The position numbers and the translations under genes are program-made. The notes under the pieces are model-generated. The model ran no database searches. It was not told where the DNA came from and saw nothing but the letters and a program-made list of their open reading frames with translations. Shown one piece after another: positions 26,932-36,494 of a DNA stretch of 64,000 nt; positions within the stretch are counted from its first letter, which is position 1; each line of letters begins with the position of its first letter. Where the stretch lies: the NCBI RefSeq assembly GCF_003591655.1, contig NZ_QVRA01000002.1, forward strand, positions 330,911 to 394,910, written 5' to 3'. The DNA comes from Sphingobium terrigena. Its GTDB lineage: Bacteria; Pseudomonadota; Alphaproteobacteria; Sphingomonadales; Sphingomonadaceae.

Positions 26932-27162
26932 GACAGGTTCAGGGCCGAAGAAGGTGGCTTAGAGGACTCGACAGTTCCGCATATCATTTTGATATGTATA
27001 CTGTTTGTCGACACTCATATTTACAGGCTCCGACAAGCGCCGCCCATCCGCTTTGGTCGACACGGGCGCTCGCACCGACGACCTCTCTACATCCCACTTC
27101 AGGAAAGCTCGGCTCGTTCGCTGAATGCTGTGTAACAGTGCCCGGTCCGGCCAGTGATCCGC

Positions 27163-27303
27163 TCAGTCATCATCGTTCAGGATGCGCAGCGCAGCACCGT
27201 CGGGATCGTCAAACTGGCCAGCCCGCAGCGCCCAGAAAAAGGCGGCCAGCCCAATCGTGCCGAGCAACAGGGCAATCGGGATGAGGACGGCAAGGCCGAT
27301 CAT
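27163..27303 (-). CDS. ccoS: cbb3 oxidase maturation protein CcoS
   Basis: A 46-residue protein too short for most gene finders: one membrane helix (LAVLIPIALLLGTIGLAAFFW) followed by ALRAGQFDDPDGAALRIL. The GQFDDPxGxAxRIL tail is diagnostic for CcoS/FixS, required for haem and copper insertion into cbb3 oxidase. Its ATG overlaps the ccoI stop (ATGA), placing it at the end of ccoGHIS. Confidence 0.93.
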   Translation of the reverse strand: MIGLAVLIPIALLLGTIGLAAFFWALRAGQFDDPDGAALRILNDDD

Positions 27304-29429
27304 TTCGCCGCATTCCGCAAACGCAATGCATTGGCGACCACGACGATGGACGATCCCGACATGGCAAGCGCGGCGACCAGCGGCGTGACCATGCCTGCGA
27401 TGGCGAGCGGCACCGCCAGCAGATTATAGCCGATCGCCAGCGCGAAATTCTGCCGCACCACCGCCAGCGTCCGCCGCGCGGCGCGCACGGCGATGGCGAC
27501 CGGGGCCAGGCTGTCGCCCAGGAACACGGCGTCAGCGGCCAGTTGGCTGGCGTCGCTGGCAGATGACGGGGCCAGGCTGACATGCCCGGCGGCCAATGCA
27601 GGCCCGTCATTCAATCCGTCCCCTACCATCAGCACGCGATGGCCCTGTGCCTTCAGCCGCTCGATCATGGCGAGCTTGGCCTGCGGCGTCATCCGGCCGG
27701 TGGCCAGCATGTCGGTGGCGATGGCTATGTCATGCAGCGCTTCGGGCCGGTCGCCGCTGGCGATGATCGGTTCCAGCCCCATCACGCGCAACCGGGCCAC
27801 GCTCGAAACCGCATCTGGGCGAAGCGCGTCTGCAAAGGTCAGGAGGACGCGGCGGGAGCCAAACATAAATTGCGTTGCCAGCCCCGCCCATGCGGTCGCG
27901 CCCGATGGCCGCTCCAGCGCGACAGGATGCCCGGCACAGCTGCCGCGCATTCCAACGCCGGGCACTTCCTGCAGATCATCGACCATTGCCGCGACTATTC
28001 CCTGACGCTGCAATGCCCCTGCAAGGGCGATGCTGAGCGGATGACGACTGGCGCGGGCCAGTGCCAGCACGATGGACTTTTTCTCATGCGTCAGCGATGC
28101 GAGATTGATCGGTTCCGGGCGTCCCAGCGTCAGCGTGCCGGTCTTGTCGAAGATCGCCCGATCCGCCTCCGCCAGCCGTTCGAGCGCTGACCCGTCCTTG
28201 ACCAATATGCCCCGCCGCATCAGCGCGCCGCAGGCTACAACCTGCGCGGCTGGCACGGCCAGTCCCAGGGCGCAGGGACAGGTGATCAACAACACAGCCG
28301 TCGCGATCAGCAGCGATTGGTGAATACCCGCCCCCGCGATCATCCATCCGGCAAAGGACAGCGCGGCGAGCAGGTGGACAGCCGGCGCGTAGATGCGCGC
28401 TGCACGATCAGCGATACGGACATAGCGTGACTTGCCCTGCCCCGCCGCGTCCATCATCCGGGCAATATCGGCAATCACCGTGTCGGGACCGCAGGCGCGC
28501 ACAATGACGGTCAGCGGACCATCGACATTGAGCGCGCCGGCATGGACCATATCCCCGATGCTGACAGGTTTTGGCTGGCTTTCGCCGGTCAGGAAGGACA
28601 GGTCGATGCTGCTGCGCCCGTCGCGGATTTCGCCATCGGCGGCAAAGCGTTCGCCCGCGGCCACCTGCATCATCATGCCCGGAGTCAGGCTGCGCGCTGC
28701 CACCCATTTGCGCTGTCCTGCCCGCACGACATAGGCACCGGGCGCGCTCTGGCGCAGCAATGCCGCGACTCCATCGCGTGCCTTGCCGCGCATCGCGCCG
28801 TCCAGCCAGCGCCCAGCCAGCAGGAAAGTGAGCAGCATCACTGCGCCATCGAACCAGGCATGGCGACCGCCGGTGATCGTTTCAAACAGGCTCATGCCCG
28901 TTGCCAGCAGCACGCCGATGCTGATCGGCACATCCATATTGGTGCGGCCCGCGCGCAGGGCCGAAAAGGCGGAACGGAAGAAGGGCTGCCCGGCATAGGC
29001 GACCGTCGGCAGGGCGATCAGCGCCGACAGCCAGTGGAACAGGTCGCGCGTCGCGCCATCCGCGCCCGACCAGATCGATACGGACAGCAGCATGATGTTC
29101 ATCGACGCGAAACCGGCGACGGCCAAAGCCTTGAGCAGCGTCTTGCTCTCGGCCTGCCCGTCATCGACCATCGGGTCCGCCAGTGGTTCGGCGGCAAAGC
29201 CGATCCCGGCGATGGCCGCGCGCAACTCCGGTGGGCTGAGCGCCTGGTCATGCTCGATCGTGACCCGCCTGGCCGAATAGTTGACCCGCGCCGACACGAT
29301 GCCGGGTACATTGGCGAGGCCGCGCTCGACCTTGGCGATGCAGCCGGCGCAATGCATGTCCGGCACCGCGAAGATGCTGTGGATCGTCGCCCGTTCGGGC
29401 AATATGGTCTTGGCGTCGCTTGCCATCAT
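27300..29429 (-). CDS. ccoI: Copper-transporting P-type ATPase CcoI/FixI
   Basis: A 709-residue P1B-type ATPase. The N-terminal metal-binding domain has CAGC (Cys27/Cys30). The actuator motif is LTGES (about 280-284), the transmembrane metal-site motif CPC is at 384-386, and the phosphorylation motif DKTGT begins at Asp428, followed by the VGDGLNDGPAL hinge. CcoI-type pumps export Cu+ for assembly of the cbb3 oxidase CuB centre rather than for detoxification. It overlaps fixH and ccoS by 4 nt on each side. Confidence 0.93.
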   Translation of the reverse strand: MMASDAKTILPERATIHSIFAVPDMHCAGCIAKVERGLANVPGIVSARVNYSARRVTIEHDQALSPPELRAAIAGIGFAAEPLADPMVDDGQAESKTLLKALAVAGFASMNIMLLSVSIWSGADGATRDLFHWLSALIALPTVAYAGQPFFRSAFSALRAGRTNMDVPISIGVLLATGMSLFETITGGRHAWFDGAVMLLTFLLAGRWLDGAMRGKARDGVAALLRQSAPGAYVVRAGQRKWVAARSLTPGMMMQVAAGERFAADGEIRDGRSSIDLSFLTGESQPKPVSIGDMVHAGALNVDGPLTVIVRACGPDTVIADIARMMDAAGQGKSRYVRIADRAARIYAPAVHLLAALSFAGWMIAGAGIHQSLLIATAVLLITCPCALGLAVPAAQVVACGALMRRGILVKDGSALERLAEADRAIFDKTGTLTLGRPEPINLASLTHEKKSIVLALARASRHPLSIALAGALQRQGIVAAMVDDLQEVPGVGMRGSCAGHPVALERPSGATAWAGLATQFMFGSRRVLLTFADALRPDAVSSVARLRVMGLEPIIASGDRPEALHDIAIATDMLATGRMTPQAKLAMIERLKAQGHRVLMVGDGLNDGPALAAGHVSLAPSSASDASQLAADAVFLGDSLAPVAIAVRAARRTLAVVRQNFALAIGYNLLAVPLAIAGMVTPLVAALAMSGSSIVVVANALRLRNAAK

Positions 29430-29872
29430 CCCTGCCTCTCCACAAAACGCATTGCGCGGCGATCGGCCCGCACAGTCCAGCGCACCAGCCAGCGACCCGG
29501 TGGCAGCGGCATGGTTGCGCGAAATCGTCCGTCGGCCTGGCGAGTGATGTGCAGCACAATGTCTGCGGCCTTACCCAGCGGATGTTCGGCGATGGCTGAA
29601 ACGGCGGCATTCTGCGGCCCGGTCAGGGTCAGGACCAGATGTCGGTCTGGATCAATCTGGGCCTGCGCCTCCCACCCCAGCGCGTCCTGCGCGCGCGCCT
29701 GCGCCAGCCAGCCGTTGAAGCGCTGGCTCGCGACATAGCTGTTATCGACCACCGTGCCGCCAAAGCCCCCGATGGCGTAGCTGGCCATCAGGACATTCAC
29801 CGCGATGACCACGGCAAAGAAGCCGACAAATATCCCCGCGACATGGCGACCGTTAAGGCGAAAGCCGGACAT
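29426..29872 (-). CDS. ccoH: FixH/CcoH family assembly protein
   Basis: A 148-residue protein with one N-terminal transmembrane helix (about residues 10-32, VAGIFVGFFAVVIAVNVLMA). The periplasmic segment begins TVVDNSYVASQRFNGWLAQA, characteristic of FixH. CcoH is needed for stable assembly of cbb3 oxidase. It shares one base with the ccoG stop and overlaps ccoI by 4 nt. Confidence 0.9.
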   Translation of the reverse strand: MSGFRLNGRHVAGIFVGFFAVVIAVNVLMASYAIGGFGGTVVDNSYVASQRFNGWLAQARAQDALGWEAQAQIDPDRHLVLTLTGPQNAAVSAIAEHPLGKAADIVLHITRQADGRFRATMPLPPGRWLVRWTVRADRRAMRFVERQG

Positions 29873-31302
29873 TATTGCAGCCTTTCAAAATGGGCAGGTT
29901 CGCGGTCAGTGCCACCTTCGCGATCGGTGGCGCGGACGGTGAAGGCGAAGTCCTGACGCAGCGGGCCATGGGCTGGCGCGGCGAGGAAGAGGCGCAGTTT
30001 CGCCACGCTGTCGGGCGGGACGATCGTGTCGATCGCCGTGCGTGCATCGGCCCGACCATCACGGTCGGTCCACAGGCTGACCCCGGCCAGCCCCTCCACC
30101 GTGACCCGCATGGGCCGGGGCCGCGATTCCATGTTGCGCAGCTTGACGGTGAAGGCGTTGCGGATCGTGCCATCGGACAGGCGCATGGCGATAGGATTGC
30201 GGTCCTGCTGCGCGCTGATGTCCATGCGCGTGCGGGTGCCAAGCGCAAACAGCATCGCCGCGCCGACCGCGCTCCACAGCGTCAGATAGACGAGCGTGCG
30301 AACGTGGAGCAGCGACCGGATGACGGGGCGTGGCGCGCGCCCCGCTTTTTCCGCATTGGCGTCATCCTCCGTGCAATAGTCGATCAGGCCGCGTGGTCGC
30401 CCGACCTGTCCCATCACCTTGTCGCAGGCGTCGATGCAGAGCGCGCAGGTGATGCAGCCAATCTGCGGCCCTTGCCGAATGTCGATGCCGGTGGGGCAGA
30501 CCGCGACGCACTGGTCGCAATCGATGCAATCGCCGAACTCCGTCGGGGCCGCCTGCGTCTTCTTGAGGCTGCCGCGCTGTTCGCCGCGCCAATGCTTGTA
30601 GGTGACGACCAGCGATTTTTCGTCGAGCATCGCAGTCTGGATGCGCGGCCAGGGGCACATATAGATGCACACCTGTTCGCGCATGAACCCGCCCAGGATG
30701 AAGGTCGTGGCGGTCAGGATGGCGACGGTGGCATAGGCGACACTCGCCGCCGTCCCGGTCCAGAACTGATGCTGGAGCGTCGGCGCATCGGCGAAATAGA
30801 AGATCCACGCGCCGCCAGTGCCAAAGGCGATGACCAGCCAGACGCTCCATTTGGCGAGCCGCCGGGCGAGCTTGGCTACACTCCAGCGTGCCTTGTCGAG
30901 CCGGATCTGGGCATTGCGGTCGCCATCCATCCACCGTTCGACATGCTGGTAGAGGTCGGTCCAGACCGTCTGCGGACAGGCATAGCCGCACCAGGCCCGC
31001 CCGACGGCAGATGTCACCAGGAACAGGCCGACCCCGGCCATGACCAGCAGCCCCGCGACATAGTAAAATTCATGCGGCCATATCTCGATCGCGAACATGT
31101 AGAAGCGACGATGGGCGAGATCGATCAGCACCGCCTGATCGGGCGCATAGGGACCGCGATCCCAGCGCAGCCACGGCGTGATCCAGTAAATGGCGAGCGT
31201 GACCGCCATTACCGCCCATTTCAGGCGACGGTAGAAACCATCGACCGCCTTGGGATAAACGCCCTTGCGCTTTTCGTAGAGGGACAGGGGGGCGGTGGTC
31301 AT
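29872..31302 (-). CDS. ccoG: Cytochrome c oxidase accessory protein CcoG (FixG/RdxA)
   Basis: A 476-residue membrane ferredoxin. It has several helices in the N-terminal half, the CcoG signature GRAWCGYACPQTVWTDLY, two 4Fe-4S clusters within CIDCDQCVAVCP and CITCALCIDACDK, and a C-terminal Ig-like domain ending in periplasm-type beta strands. CcoG is a cupric reductase that supplies Cu+ for cbb3 maturation. It is separated from ccoP by about 130 nt containing a long hairpin, so it may be expressed at a different level from the structural genes. Confidence 0.93.
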   Translation of the reverse strand: MTTAPLSLYEKRKGVYPKAVDGFYRRLKWAVMAVTLAIYWITPWLRWDRGPYAPDQAVLIDLAHRRFYMFAIEIWPHEFYYVAGLLVMAGVGLFLVTSAVGRAWCGYACPQTVWTDLYQHVERWMDGDRNAQIRLDKARWSVAKLARRLAKWSVWLVIAFGTGGAWIFYFADAPTLQHQFWTGTAASVAYATVAILTATTFILGGFMREQVCIYMCPWPRIQTAMLDEKSLVVTYKHWRGEQRGSLKKTQAAPTEFGDCIDCDQCVAVCPTGIDIRQGPQIGCITCALCIDACDKVMGQVGRPRGLIDYCTEDDANAEKAGRAPRPVIRSLLHVRTLVYLTLWSAVGAAMLFALGTRTRMDISAQQDRNPIAMRLSDGTIRNAFTVKLRNMESRPRPMRVTVEGLAGVSLWTDRDGRADARTAIDTIVPPDSVAKLRLFLAAPAHGPLRQDFAFTVRATDREGGTDREPAHFERLQ

Positions 31303-31335
31303 GGGAGGTCAGCCAGACGCCTGCCATCCCAAAAT

Positions 31336-31424
31336 CCGTTCGGGCTGAGCCTGTCGAAGCCTTGTCCTTCTCTTTCCGACCGTGGAAAAGAAGGACGGTC
31401 CTTCGACAGGCTCGGGACGAACGG
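31336..31424. repeat. Compound palindrome between ccoP and ccoG
   Basis: Outer arms of 24 nt (31336-31359 and 31401-31424) start and end with CCGTTCGGGCTGAGCC and its inverted copy. The inner part also folds, with CCTTCTCTTTCC against GGAAAAGAAGG. It shares the outer CCGTTCG with the palindrome at 20267 but not its core, so it is a different member of the same broad repeat class. Confidence 0.7.
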
Positions 31425-31431
31425 AGGGGCG

Positions 31432-32367
31432 TTAGGGACGCGCATCGCTCGCCTCGCGCGCAACATTGTCCACCACCGTCATCGGCACCGCCTCTCCGCC
31501 GCCCAGGCTGTGGACATAGGCCGCCAGCATCCGCACCGTCGCTGCGTCCAGCCTGTCGCCCCAGCGCGGCATCACGCCCTGACGGCTGTTCCAGACGGTC
31601 TGGTGGAGAGAGTCCCCATCGCCGCCATAGAGCCAGATGCCGTCGGTCAGATTGGGCGCACCCAACTGGCGATTGCCCTTGCCCGCCGGGCCATGGCAGA
31701 CCGCGCAATTGTCCGCGAAAAGCTGCGCGCCGCGCTGCGATGCAGCATCCCCCTTCTGCTGGCCGCTGATCGTGCGGACATGGGCAACCACATCATCAAC
31801 CTGCGCGGCCTGCAACAGCTGGTCGCGGCCAAAGGCTGGCATGATCGACAGCCGGGTTGCGGCATGATCGGGATTGCGGATGCCATCGACGATCGTCTTT
31901 TCGATGGTGGCCAGATCGCCGCCCCACAGCCAGTCGTCGTCGTTCAGGTTGGGATAGCCCTTCGATCCTGCAGCACCCGACCCGTGACACTGGACGCAAT
32001 GGACCTTGAACGCGGCGCGCCCACCATCGACCGCGGCCTGCATCAATGCGGGCCTGGCCGGAAGCTGATCGATCGGGGTCGCCGCGATCGCCCGGTGGAT
32101 CGGTGCCACCTTCGCCGCCTGCGTCGCCATCTCCCTGGCCAGATCGCCCCGGCTCGACCAGCCAAGCGCACCCTTGGTATAGCCCTCGATCAGCGGCCAG
32201 GCCGGATAGGCGATCACATAGCCAAGCGAAAACAGGATGCAGGCGTAGAAGGTCCACAGCCACCAGCGCGGCAATGGCGTATCCAGTTCCTCGATCCCGT
32301 CCCATTCATGCCCCATGGTGGGGGTGCCGGTCGGTTCGTCGATCTTGCTCTTGGTCGGGTCAGCCAT
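31432..32367 (-). CDS. ccoP: cbb3 cytochrome c oxidase subunit III, dihaem cytochrome c
   Basis: A 311-residue protein with one N-terminal membrane helix after EELDTPLPRWWLWTFY, a motif typical of CcoP. Two haem c sites follow: CVQCH (with HGSG) and CAVCH (with HGPAG). It passes electrons from cytochromes to subunit II and I. Its start lies inside the end of ccoQ (8-nt overlap). It is followed by a hairpin gap before ccoG. Confidence 0.94.
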   Translation of the reverse strand: MADPTKSKIDEPTGTPTMGHEWDGIEELDTPLPRWWLWTFYACILFSLGYVIAYPAWPLIEGYTKGALGWSSRGDLAREMATQAAKVAPIHRAIAATPIDQLPARPALMQAAVDGGRAAFKVHCVQCHGSGAAGSKGYPNLNDDDWLWGGDLATIEKTIVDGIRNPDHAATRLSIMPAFGRDQLLQAAQVDDVVAHVRTISGQQKGDAASQRGAQLFADNCAVCHGPAGKGNRQLGAPNLTDGIWLYGGDGDSLHQTVWNSRQGVMPRWGDRLDAATVRMLAAYVHSLGGGEAVPMTVVDNVAREASDARP

Positions 32368-32533
32368 GGTCGCTTCCCTTCGGTTCGCTGTCGGTAAAGA
32401 TCATCGTGGCAGCATCGCCGCTGCGGCGGCGCGCGCCGGGCCGAAAATGCCAGCCGATGAGGATCAGATAGGTGAGGCCCATGAAAACCAGGCCCCAGCT
32501 GTCGGCGAAATGGCGCATCGCGTCATAGCTCAT
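32360..32533 (-). CDS. ccoQ: cbb3 oxidase subunit IV, CcoQ
   Basis: A 57-residue protein with one membrane helix ([18 protein letters not shown]) followed by a basic RPGARRR stretch and an acidic tail. Size, position between ccoO and ccoP and the F-RPG motif identify CcoQ, which stabilises the cbb3 complex. Its ATG overlaps the ccoO stop (ATGA) and its end overlaps ccoP. Confidence 0.9.
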   Translation of the reverse strand: MSYDAMRHFADSWGLVFMGLTYLILIGWHFRPGARRRSGDAATMIFTDSEPKGSDHG

Positions 32534-33276
32534 CGCACCGTCTCCTGCGCGGCGGCGGCCCTGGTGTCGACCAGCGTGCCGATCATCTGGAGATAGGCGA
32601 CCAGCGCATCCATCTCGGTCAACTTGTTCGGGTCACCGTCGAAATCGCGGACCTGCGCCTTGGGATAGCGCTTCACCAGCGCCATGCTGTCCGCGGTGGG
32701 ATCGGCCTGCGCCTTCAAATCCTCATTGGCGGCAGCGATCGCGGCCTTGTCATAGGGGACGCCGACCCGCGACAGGGCAGTCAGGTCGCCGCTCATGTCG
32801 CCTGCCTTCAATTCCCGCTCCGCCAGGAATGGATAGGTCGGCATGATCGATTCCGGCACGACCGCGCGGGGATCGACCAGATGCTGGACATGCCATTCAT
32901 CCGAATAGCGCCCGCCCACACGGGCCAGGTCCGGCCCGGTGCGCTTGGACCCCCATTGGAAGGGGTGATCATACATGCTTTCGGCGGCCAGGCTGTAATG
33001 GCCATAGCGTTCGACTTCATCGCGGAACGGGCGGATCATCTGGCTATGGCAATTGTAGCAGCCTTCGCGAATATAGATGTTGCGCCCGGCCAGTTCGAGC
33101 GGGGTGTAGGGGCGCATCCCCTCCACCTTCTCGATCGTGCTGTCGATCCAGAAGAGCGGCGCGATCTCCACGATGCCGCCAATGGCGACGACGATCAGCG
33201 ACGCGATCCCCAGCAAAGAGACGTTACGCTCCAGTCGGCCATGATCGAAGAATTTGCGTTTTGTCTTGGTTTCCAT
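32530..33276 (-). CDS. ccoO: cbb3 cytochrome c oxidase subunit II, monohaem cytochrome c
   Basis: A 248-residue protein with an N-terminal membrane helix ([20 protein letters not shown]), the haem c motif CYNCH in [15 protein letters not shown], and Met ligand region near the middle ([16 protein letters not shown]). The start [10 protein letters not shown] was chosen because GGAG lies 8 nt upstream and a longer frame only adds sequence antisense to ccoN. Ends in a 4-nt overlap with ccoQ. Confidence 0.94.
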   Translation of the reverse strand: METKTKRKFFDHGRLERNVSLLGIASLIVVAIGGIVEIAPLFWIDSTIEKVEGMRPYTPLELAGRNIYIREGCYNCHSQMIRPFRDEVERYGHYSLAAESMYDHPFQWGSKRTGPDLARVGGRYSDEWHVQHLVDPRAVVPESIMPTYPFLAERELKAGDMSGDLTALSRVGVPYDKAAIAAANEDLKAQADPTADSMALVKRYPKAQVRDFDGDPNKLTEMDALVAYLQMIGTLVDTRAAAAQETVR

Positions 33277-33289
33277 GTCGGTTTCTCCG

Positions 33290-34942
33290 TCACGCGGCGT
33301 GCGGCTGGAGGGGACGATCCGCAGCAGGATCGAAGGCGGCGTCGCGCATCGGCTTTTCGTCCCGTTGGCGTCCTGCGATGGTGAGGCCAATATTGACCGC
33401 CATGATGATCGCACCGGCCAGATAGAGCAGGCCGCCCGCAGCGCGGATGACATACATCGGGAACATGGCCTTCACGACTTCGGAGAAGGCGTAGACGAGG
33501 TAACCGTCGCTGCCATATTCGCGCCACATCAGCCCCTGCATGATGCCCGCCGTCCACATCGCCGCGGCGTAGAGAACGATGCCGACGGTCGCGAGCCAGA
33601 AGTGCCAGTTGACCATCCGCAGCGAATAGAGGCGTTCCCGGCCCCACAGGCGCGGCGTCATATAATAGAGACAGGCGAAGGTGATCATGCCGTTCCAGCC
33701 CAGCGCGCCGCTATGGACATGGCCGATCGTCCAGTCGGTATAGTGGGACAGGCTGTTGACCGCCTTGATCGACATCATCGGGCCTTCAAAGGTCGACATG
33801 CCGTAGAAGGCGAGCGCCATCACCATCATGCGGATGATCGGATCGGTGCGGATCTTGTCCCATGCGCCGTTCAGCGTCATCAGGCCGTTGATCATCCCGC
33901 CCCAGCTGGGCATCCACAGCATGATCGAAAACACCATGCCCAGCGTCTGCGCCCAGTCGGGCAGCGCGGTGTAATGCAGATGGTGCGGACCCGCCCAGAT
34001 ATAGAGGAAGATCAGCGACCAGAAGTGGATGATCGACAGGCGGTAGCTATAGACCGGTCGCTCGGCCTGCTTGGGGACGAAATAATACATCATCGCCAGG
34101 AAGCCGGCGGTCAGGAAGAAGCCGACCGCATTATGGCCATACCACCATTGGGTCAGCGCATCCTGTACCCCCGCAAAAGCGCTATAGCTTTTGGACCCCA
34201 GCAGGCTGACCGGCATCGACAGATTGTTGACGATGTGCAGCATGGCCACGGTGATGATGAAGGCGAGGTAAAACCAGTTGGCGACATAGATATGCGGTTC
34301 GGACCGCTTGAGGATCGTGCCGCCGAACACCAGCAGGTAACAGACCCACACCACCGTCAACCACAGGTCGACATACCATTCCGGCTCGGCATATTCCTTG
34401 CCCTCGGTAATGCCCATCAGATAGCCGGTGGCCGCCAGCACGATGAACATCTGGTAGCCCCAGAACACGAACCGGGCCATCGTCGGGAAGGCGAGCCGCG
34501 CGCGGCAGGTGCGCTGCACGACATAGAAGCTGGTCGCGATCAGCGCATTGCCGCCAAAGGCAAAGATCACCGCCGAAGTATGCAGCGGCCGCAACCGCCC
34601 GAAGCTGGTATATTCGATGCCCAGGTTCAGCGCCGGAAAGGCCAGCTGAAGCGCGATGTAGAGACCGGCGAGAAATCCCGCCAGACCCCAAAAAATGGTG
34701 GCGATCACGCCCCAGCGAACCATGTCGTCATCATAGCGCCCCGGATCGGGCATTCTGAGCGCGCCACGCACGATCGCGCCATAATCGGCGCGATTGAGCG
34801 TGAGCGCCGCAAGCAGCAATCCCGTCGCTGCGACGATCGTCATATGGACGGCAAAGCCGGTGTCCGCTGCCATGACGGCAGCAGCGGCTGCAAGCAGGGC
34901 CAGCGCGAACCATCCGCCCGCCTTGATGACCAATTGTTCCAT
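33290..34942 (-). CDS. ccoN: cbb3 cytochrome c oxidase catalytic subunit I
   Basis: A 550-residue haem-copper oxidase with about 12-14 helices. Conserved histidines are visible in [43 protein letters not shown] and [14 protein letters not shown], supplying haem b, haem b3 and CuB. It reduces O2 with very high affinity and pumps protons. First gene of ccoNOQP; GGGGGA lies about 6 nt before its ATG. An FNR-type box and a recurrent AATGTCCCT motif occur upstream, consistent with low-oxygen induction. Confidence 0.95.
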   Translation of the reverse strand: MEQLVIKAGGWFALALLAAAAAVMAADTGFAVHMTIVAATGLLLAALTLNRADYGAIVRGALRMPDPGRYDDDMVRWGVIATIFWGLAGFLAGLYIALQLAFPALNLGIEYTSFGRLRPLHTSAVIFAFGGNALIATSFYVVQRTCRARLAFPTMARFVFWGYQMFIVLAATGYLMGITEGKEYAEPEWYVDLWLTVVWVCYLLVFGGTILKRSEPHIYVANWFYLAFIITVAMLHIVNNLSMPVSLLGSKSYSAFAGVQDALTQWWYGHNAVGFFLTAGFLAMMYYFVPKQAERPVYSYRLSIIHFWSLIFLYIWAGPHHLHYTALPDWAQTLGMVFSIMLWMPSWGGMINGLMTLNGAWDKIRTDPIIRMMVMALAFYGMSTFEGPMMSIKAVNSLSHYTDWTIGHVHSGALGWNGMITFACLYYMTPRLWGRERLYSLRMVNWHFWLATVGIVLYAAAMWTAGIMQGLMWREYGSDGYLVYAFSEVVKAMFPMYVIRAAGGLLYLAGAIIMAVNIGLTIAGRQRDEKPMRDAAFDPAADRPLQPHAA

Positions 34943-35001
34943 GCTTATCCCCCAGGAGATATGTTCGTCGCCGCGCCTGCACGGCCGGGCATCGACTGTC
35001 C

Positions 35002-35015
35002 TTGTCCTCTGTCAA
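35002..35015. promoter_or_regulatory. FNR/FixK-type box upstream of ccoN (degenerate)
   Basis: TTGTCCTCTGTCAA has the TTG-N8-CAA core of an anaerobox (consensus TTGAT-N4-ATCAA) but not the inner AT bases. It lies 60 nt upstream of the ccoN ATG, a suitable place for activation by the Crp/Fnr protein encoded next door. Confidence 0.5.
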
Positions 35016-35031
35016 AAGGGGGCATCGGGGT

Positions 35032-35049
35032 CTGTAGGGGAATGTCCCT
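35032..35049 (-). promoter_or_regulatory. Recurrent AATGTCCCT motif, ccoN copy
   Basis: CTGTAGGGGAATGTCCCT on the plus strand. The last nine bases, AATGTCCCT, recur exactly upstream of the fnr-type gene and of the universal stress gene, always in the same orientation relative to the downstream minus-strand gene. Candidate FixJ or other regulator site. Confidence 0.4.
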
Positions 35050-35070
35050 AGCCGGGCCGAAACAGGCGGA

Positions 35071-35823
35071 TCAGGCCGCTTCGGCGCAGCAGGCCAGTTG
35101 GTCGCGATCCAGAATATCGACGGTGCGCCGATTGGGCAGCGCGATGATCCCGGCGCGCTTCATATCGGTCATCTGGCGGCTGACCGTCTCGATCGTCAGG
35201 CCCAGCACATCGGCGACCTGCTGACGCGACAGGGGCAGCGCGAAACTGTCGAGCGGCCCAGCGCCCTCCCCAGCCAGCCGATGCGACATGTCGAGCAGGA
35301 AGGTCGCAATCTTTTCCCGCGCATTTTTGCGACCCAGCAGCACCATCCAGGCCCGCGCCCGATCGAGATCATCCAGCGTGCGTTGCAACAGGCGATGACC
35401 CAATTCGGGATGGTTGCGGGCAAAGCCGTCGAACGCGCCCCGCGTGAACAGGCAAAGCCGCGCGTCGGTCAGCGCGGTGACGCTGTGCGGCGTGCTGCGG
35501 CCAAAGGGGCGGCCGATGAAATCGGATGGATAGACTACGCCGACAATTTGTTCGCGTCCGTCGCCGGTGGAGGCCGACAATTTGAGCGTGCCTTCAATGA
35601 CATTGGCGACGATGGTGGCGTCGTCGCCCTCCCACATCACTGTCTGTCCGGCCTGCACCATGACCCGCCGACCAAGGCGATTGAGCGCGGCGCGCTCGTC
35701 ATCCTCCAGCGTGCCGCAAATGGCGCGCGCCCGCACGTCGCATTGCTGGCAATAGCTGGCATCCTGGCAGGGGACCGGAGCGGCGGCGGGCGCGGTTTGC
35801 GCCAGATCAAAATGCATCATCAT
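35071..35823 (-). CDS. Crp/Fnr-family oxygen-responsive regulator (FnrL/FixK type)
   Basis: A 250-residue regulator. An N-terminal cysteine set at 19, 25, 28 and 36 (C-x5-C-x2-C-x7-C) suggests a 4Fe-4S cluster like that of Fnr, though the spacing differs somewhat from E. coli. A cyclic-nucleotide-fold domain and dimerisation helix follow, then a C-terminal winged HTH with LSRQQVADVLGLTIETVSRQ, whose E-xx-SR matches the TTGAT-recognising helix. It lies between ccoN and fixJ, as in FixLJ-FixK cascades. Both direct oxygen sensing and FixJ control are therefore possible. Confidence 0.88.
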   Translation of the reverse strand: MMMHFDLAQTAPAAAPVPCQDASYCQQCDVRARAICGTLEDDERAALNRLGRRVMVQAGQTVMWEGDDATIVANVIEGTLKLSASTGDGREQIVGVVYPSDFIGRPFGRSTPHSVTALTDARLCLFTRGAFDGFARNHPELGHRLLQRTLDDLDRARAWMVLLGRKNAREKIATFLLDMSHRLAGEGAGPLDSFALPLSRQQVADVLGLTIETVSRQMTDMKRAGIIALPNRRTVDILDRDQLACCAEAA

Positions 35824-35857
35824 GATCGCTGCCTGACGCAGCGACGGGCATGGGCCT

Positions 35858-35872
35858 ATCCGTAATGTCCCT
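35858..35872 (-). promoter_or_regulatory. Recurrent AATGTCCCT motif, fnr copy
   Basis: ATCCGTAATGTCCCT, about 35-49 nt upstream of the Crp/Fnr start codon in the short gap after fixJ. It is almost the same as the motif at 38538 (ATCCGCAAATGTCCCT). Candidate binding site for FixJ. Confidence 0.4.
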
Positions 35873-35881
35873 GATCAGGCG

Positions 35882-36490
35882 TCATTCCAGCCCCGCCTGG
35901 AACGCGATGCGCAAAGCTTCGGACAGGCTGCGCACGTCCAGCTTCTGCATCAGGTTGGCGCGGTGGATTTCCACCGTGCGCGGCGAAATGCCCAGATCAT
36001 AGGCGATCGACTTGTTGGGCAGCCCTTCGACCAGCCCGTTCAGCACCTCACGCTCACGATCGGTCAGGATGTTGAGACGCGCCTGCGCCTCGTCCCGCCG
36101 GGCGCCCGCATCGCGGTGCGCGGCGACCTGGGCGCAGGCAGCGGCGATGGCGTCCAGCAGCGCCGCCTTCTCGAACGGCTTTTCGATGAAGTCGGTCGCG
36201 CCCGCCTTCATCGCAGCCACCGCCATGCCAACGTCGCCATGGCCGGTCATGATGATGACGGGCAATATGATGCCCCGCGCGCGCAGTTCGCGCTGGACCT
36301 CCAGCCCGTCCATATCCGGCATCCGCACGTCCAGCAGGACGCAGCCCTGCGCCAGCCCGGCGGCATCCTTCAGGAACGGGATGCCGCCCGAAAAGCTCTG
36401 CACCGCAAAGCCGCTGGTCTTGAGCATGAAGCTGAGCGATCGGCGGATCGCCTCATCATCATCGACGACATAGATGAGGGGTTGGGTCAT
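35882..36490 (-). CDS. fixJ: FixJ-family response regulator
   Basis: A 202-residue response regulator. The receiver domain has DDDE (10-13), phospho-acceptor Asp54 in VLLDVRMPDMDG, the TGHGDVGMAVAAMKAGA signature and Lys in EKPF; a LuxR/NarL-type HTH follows (LTDREREVLNGLVEGLPNKSIA). The Asp54 position equals that in rhizobial FixJ. The start MTQPLIYVVDD lies 4 nt after the fixL stop; longer in-frame starts would overlap the kinase. It likely activates the Crp/Fnr gene, ccoN and the stress gene when oxygen falls. Confidence 0.9.
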   Translation of the reverse strand: MTQPLIYVVDDDEAIRRSLSFMLKTSGFAVQSFSGGIPFLKDAAGLAQGCVLLDVRMPDMDGLEVQRELRARGIILPVIIMTGHGDVGMAVAAMKAGATDFIEKPFEKAALLDAIAAACAQVAAHRDAGARRDEAQARLNILTDREREVLNGLVEGLPNKSIAYDLGISPRTVEIHRANLMQKLDVRSLSEALRIAFQAGLE

Positions 36491-36494
36491 GGCG

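Noticed and set aside
26994..27284. 96-codon plus-strand frame between the LysR gene and ccoS
   Set aside because: It is antisense to ccoS in its second half, has no ribosome site and a low-complexity C-terminus. The gap (26932-27162) appears non-coding.
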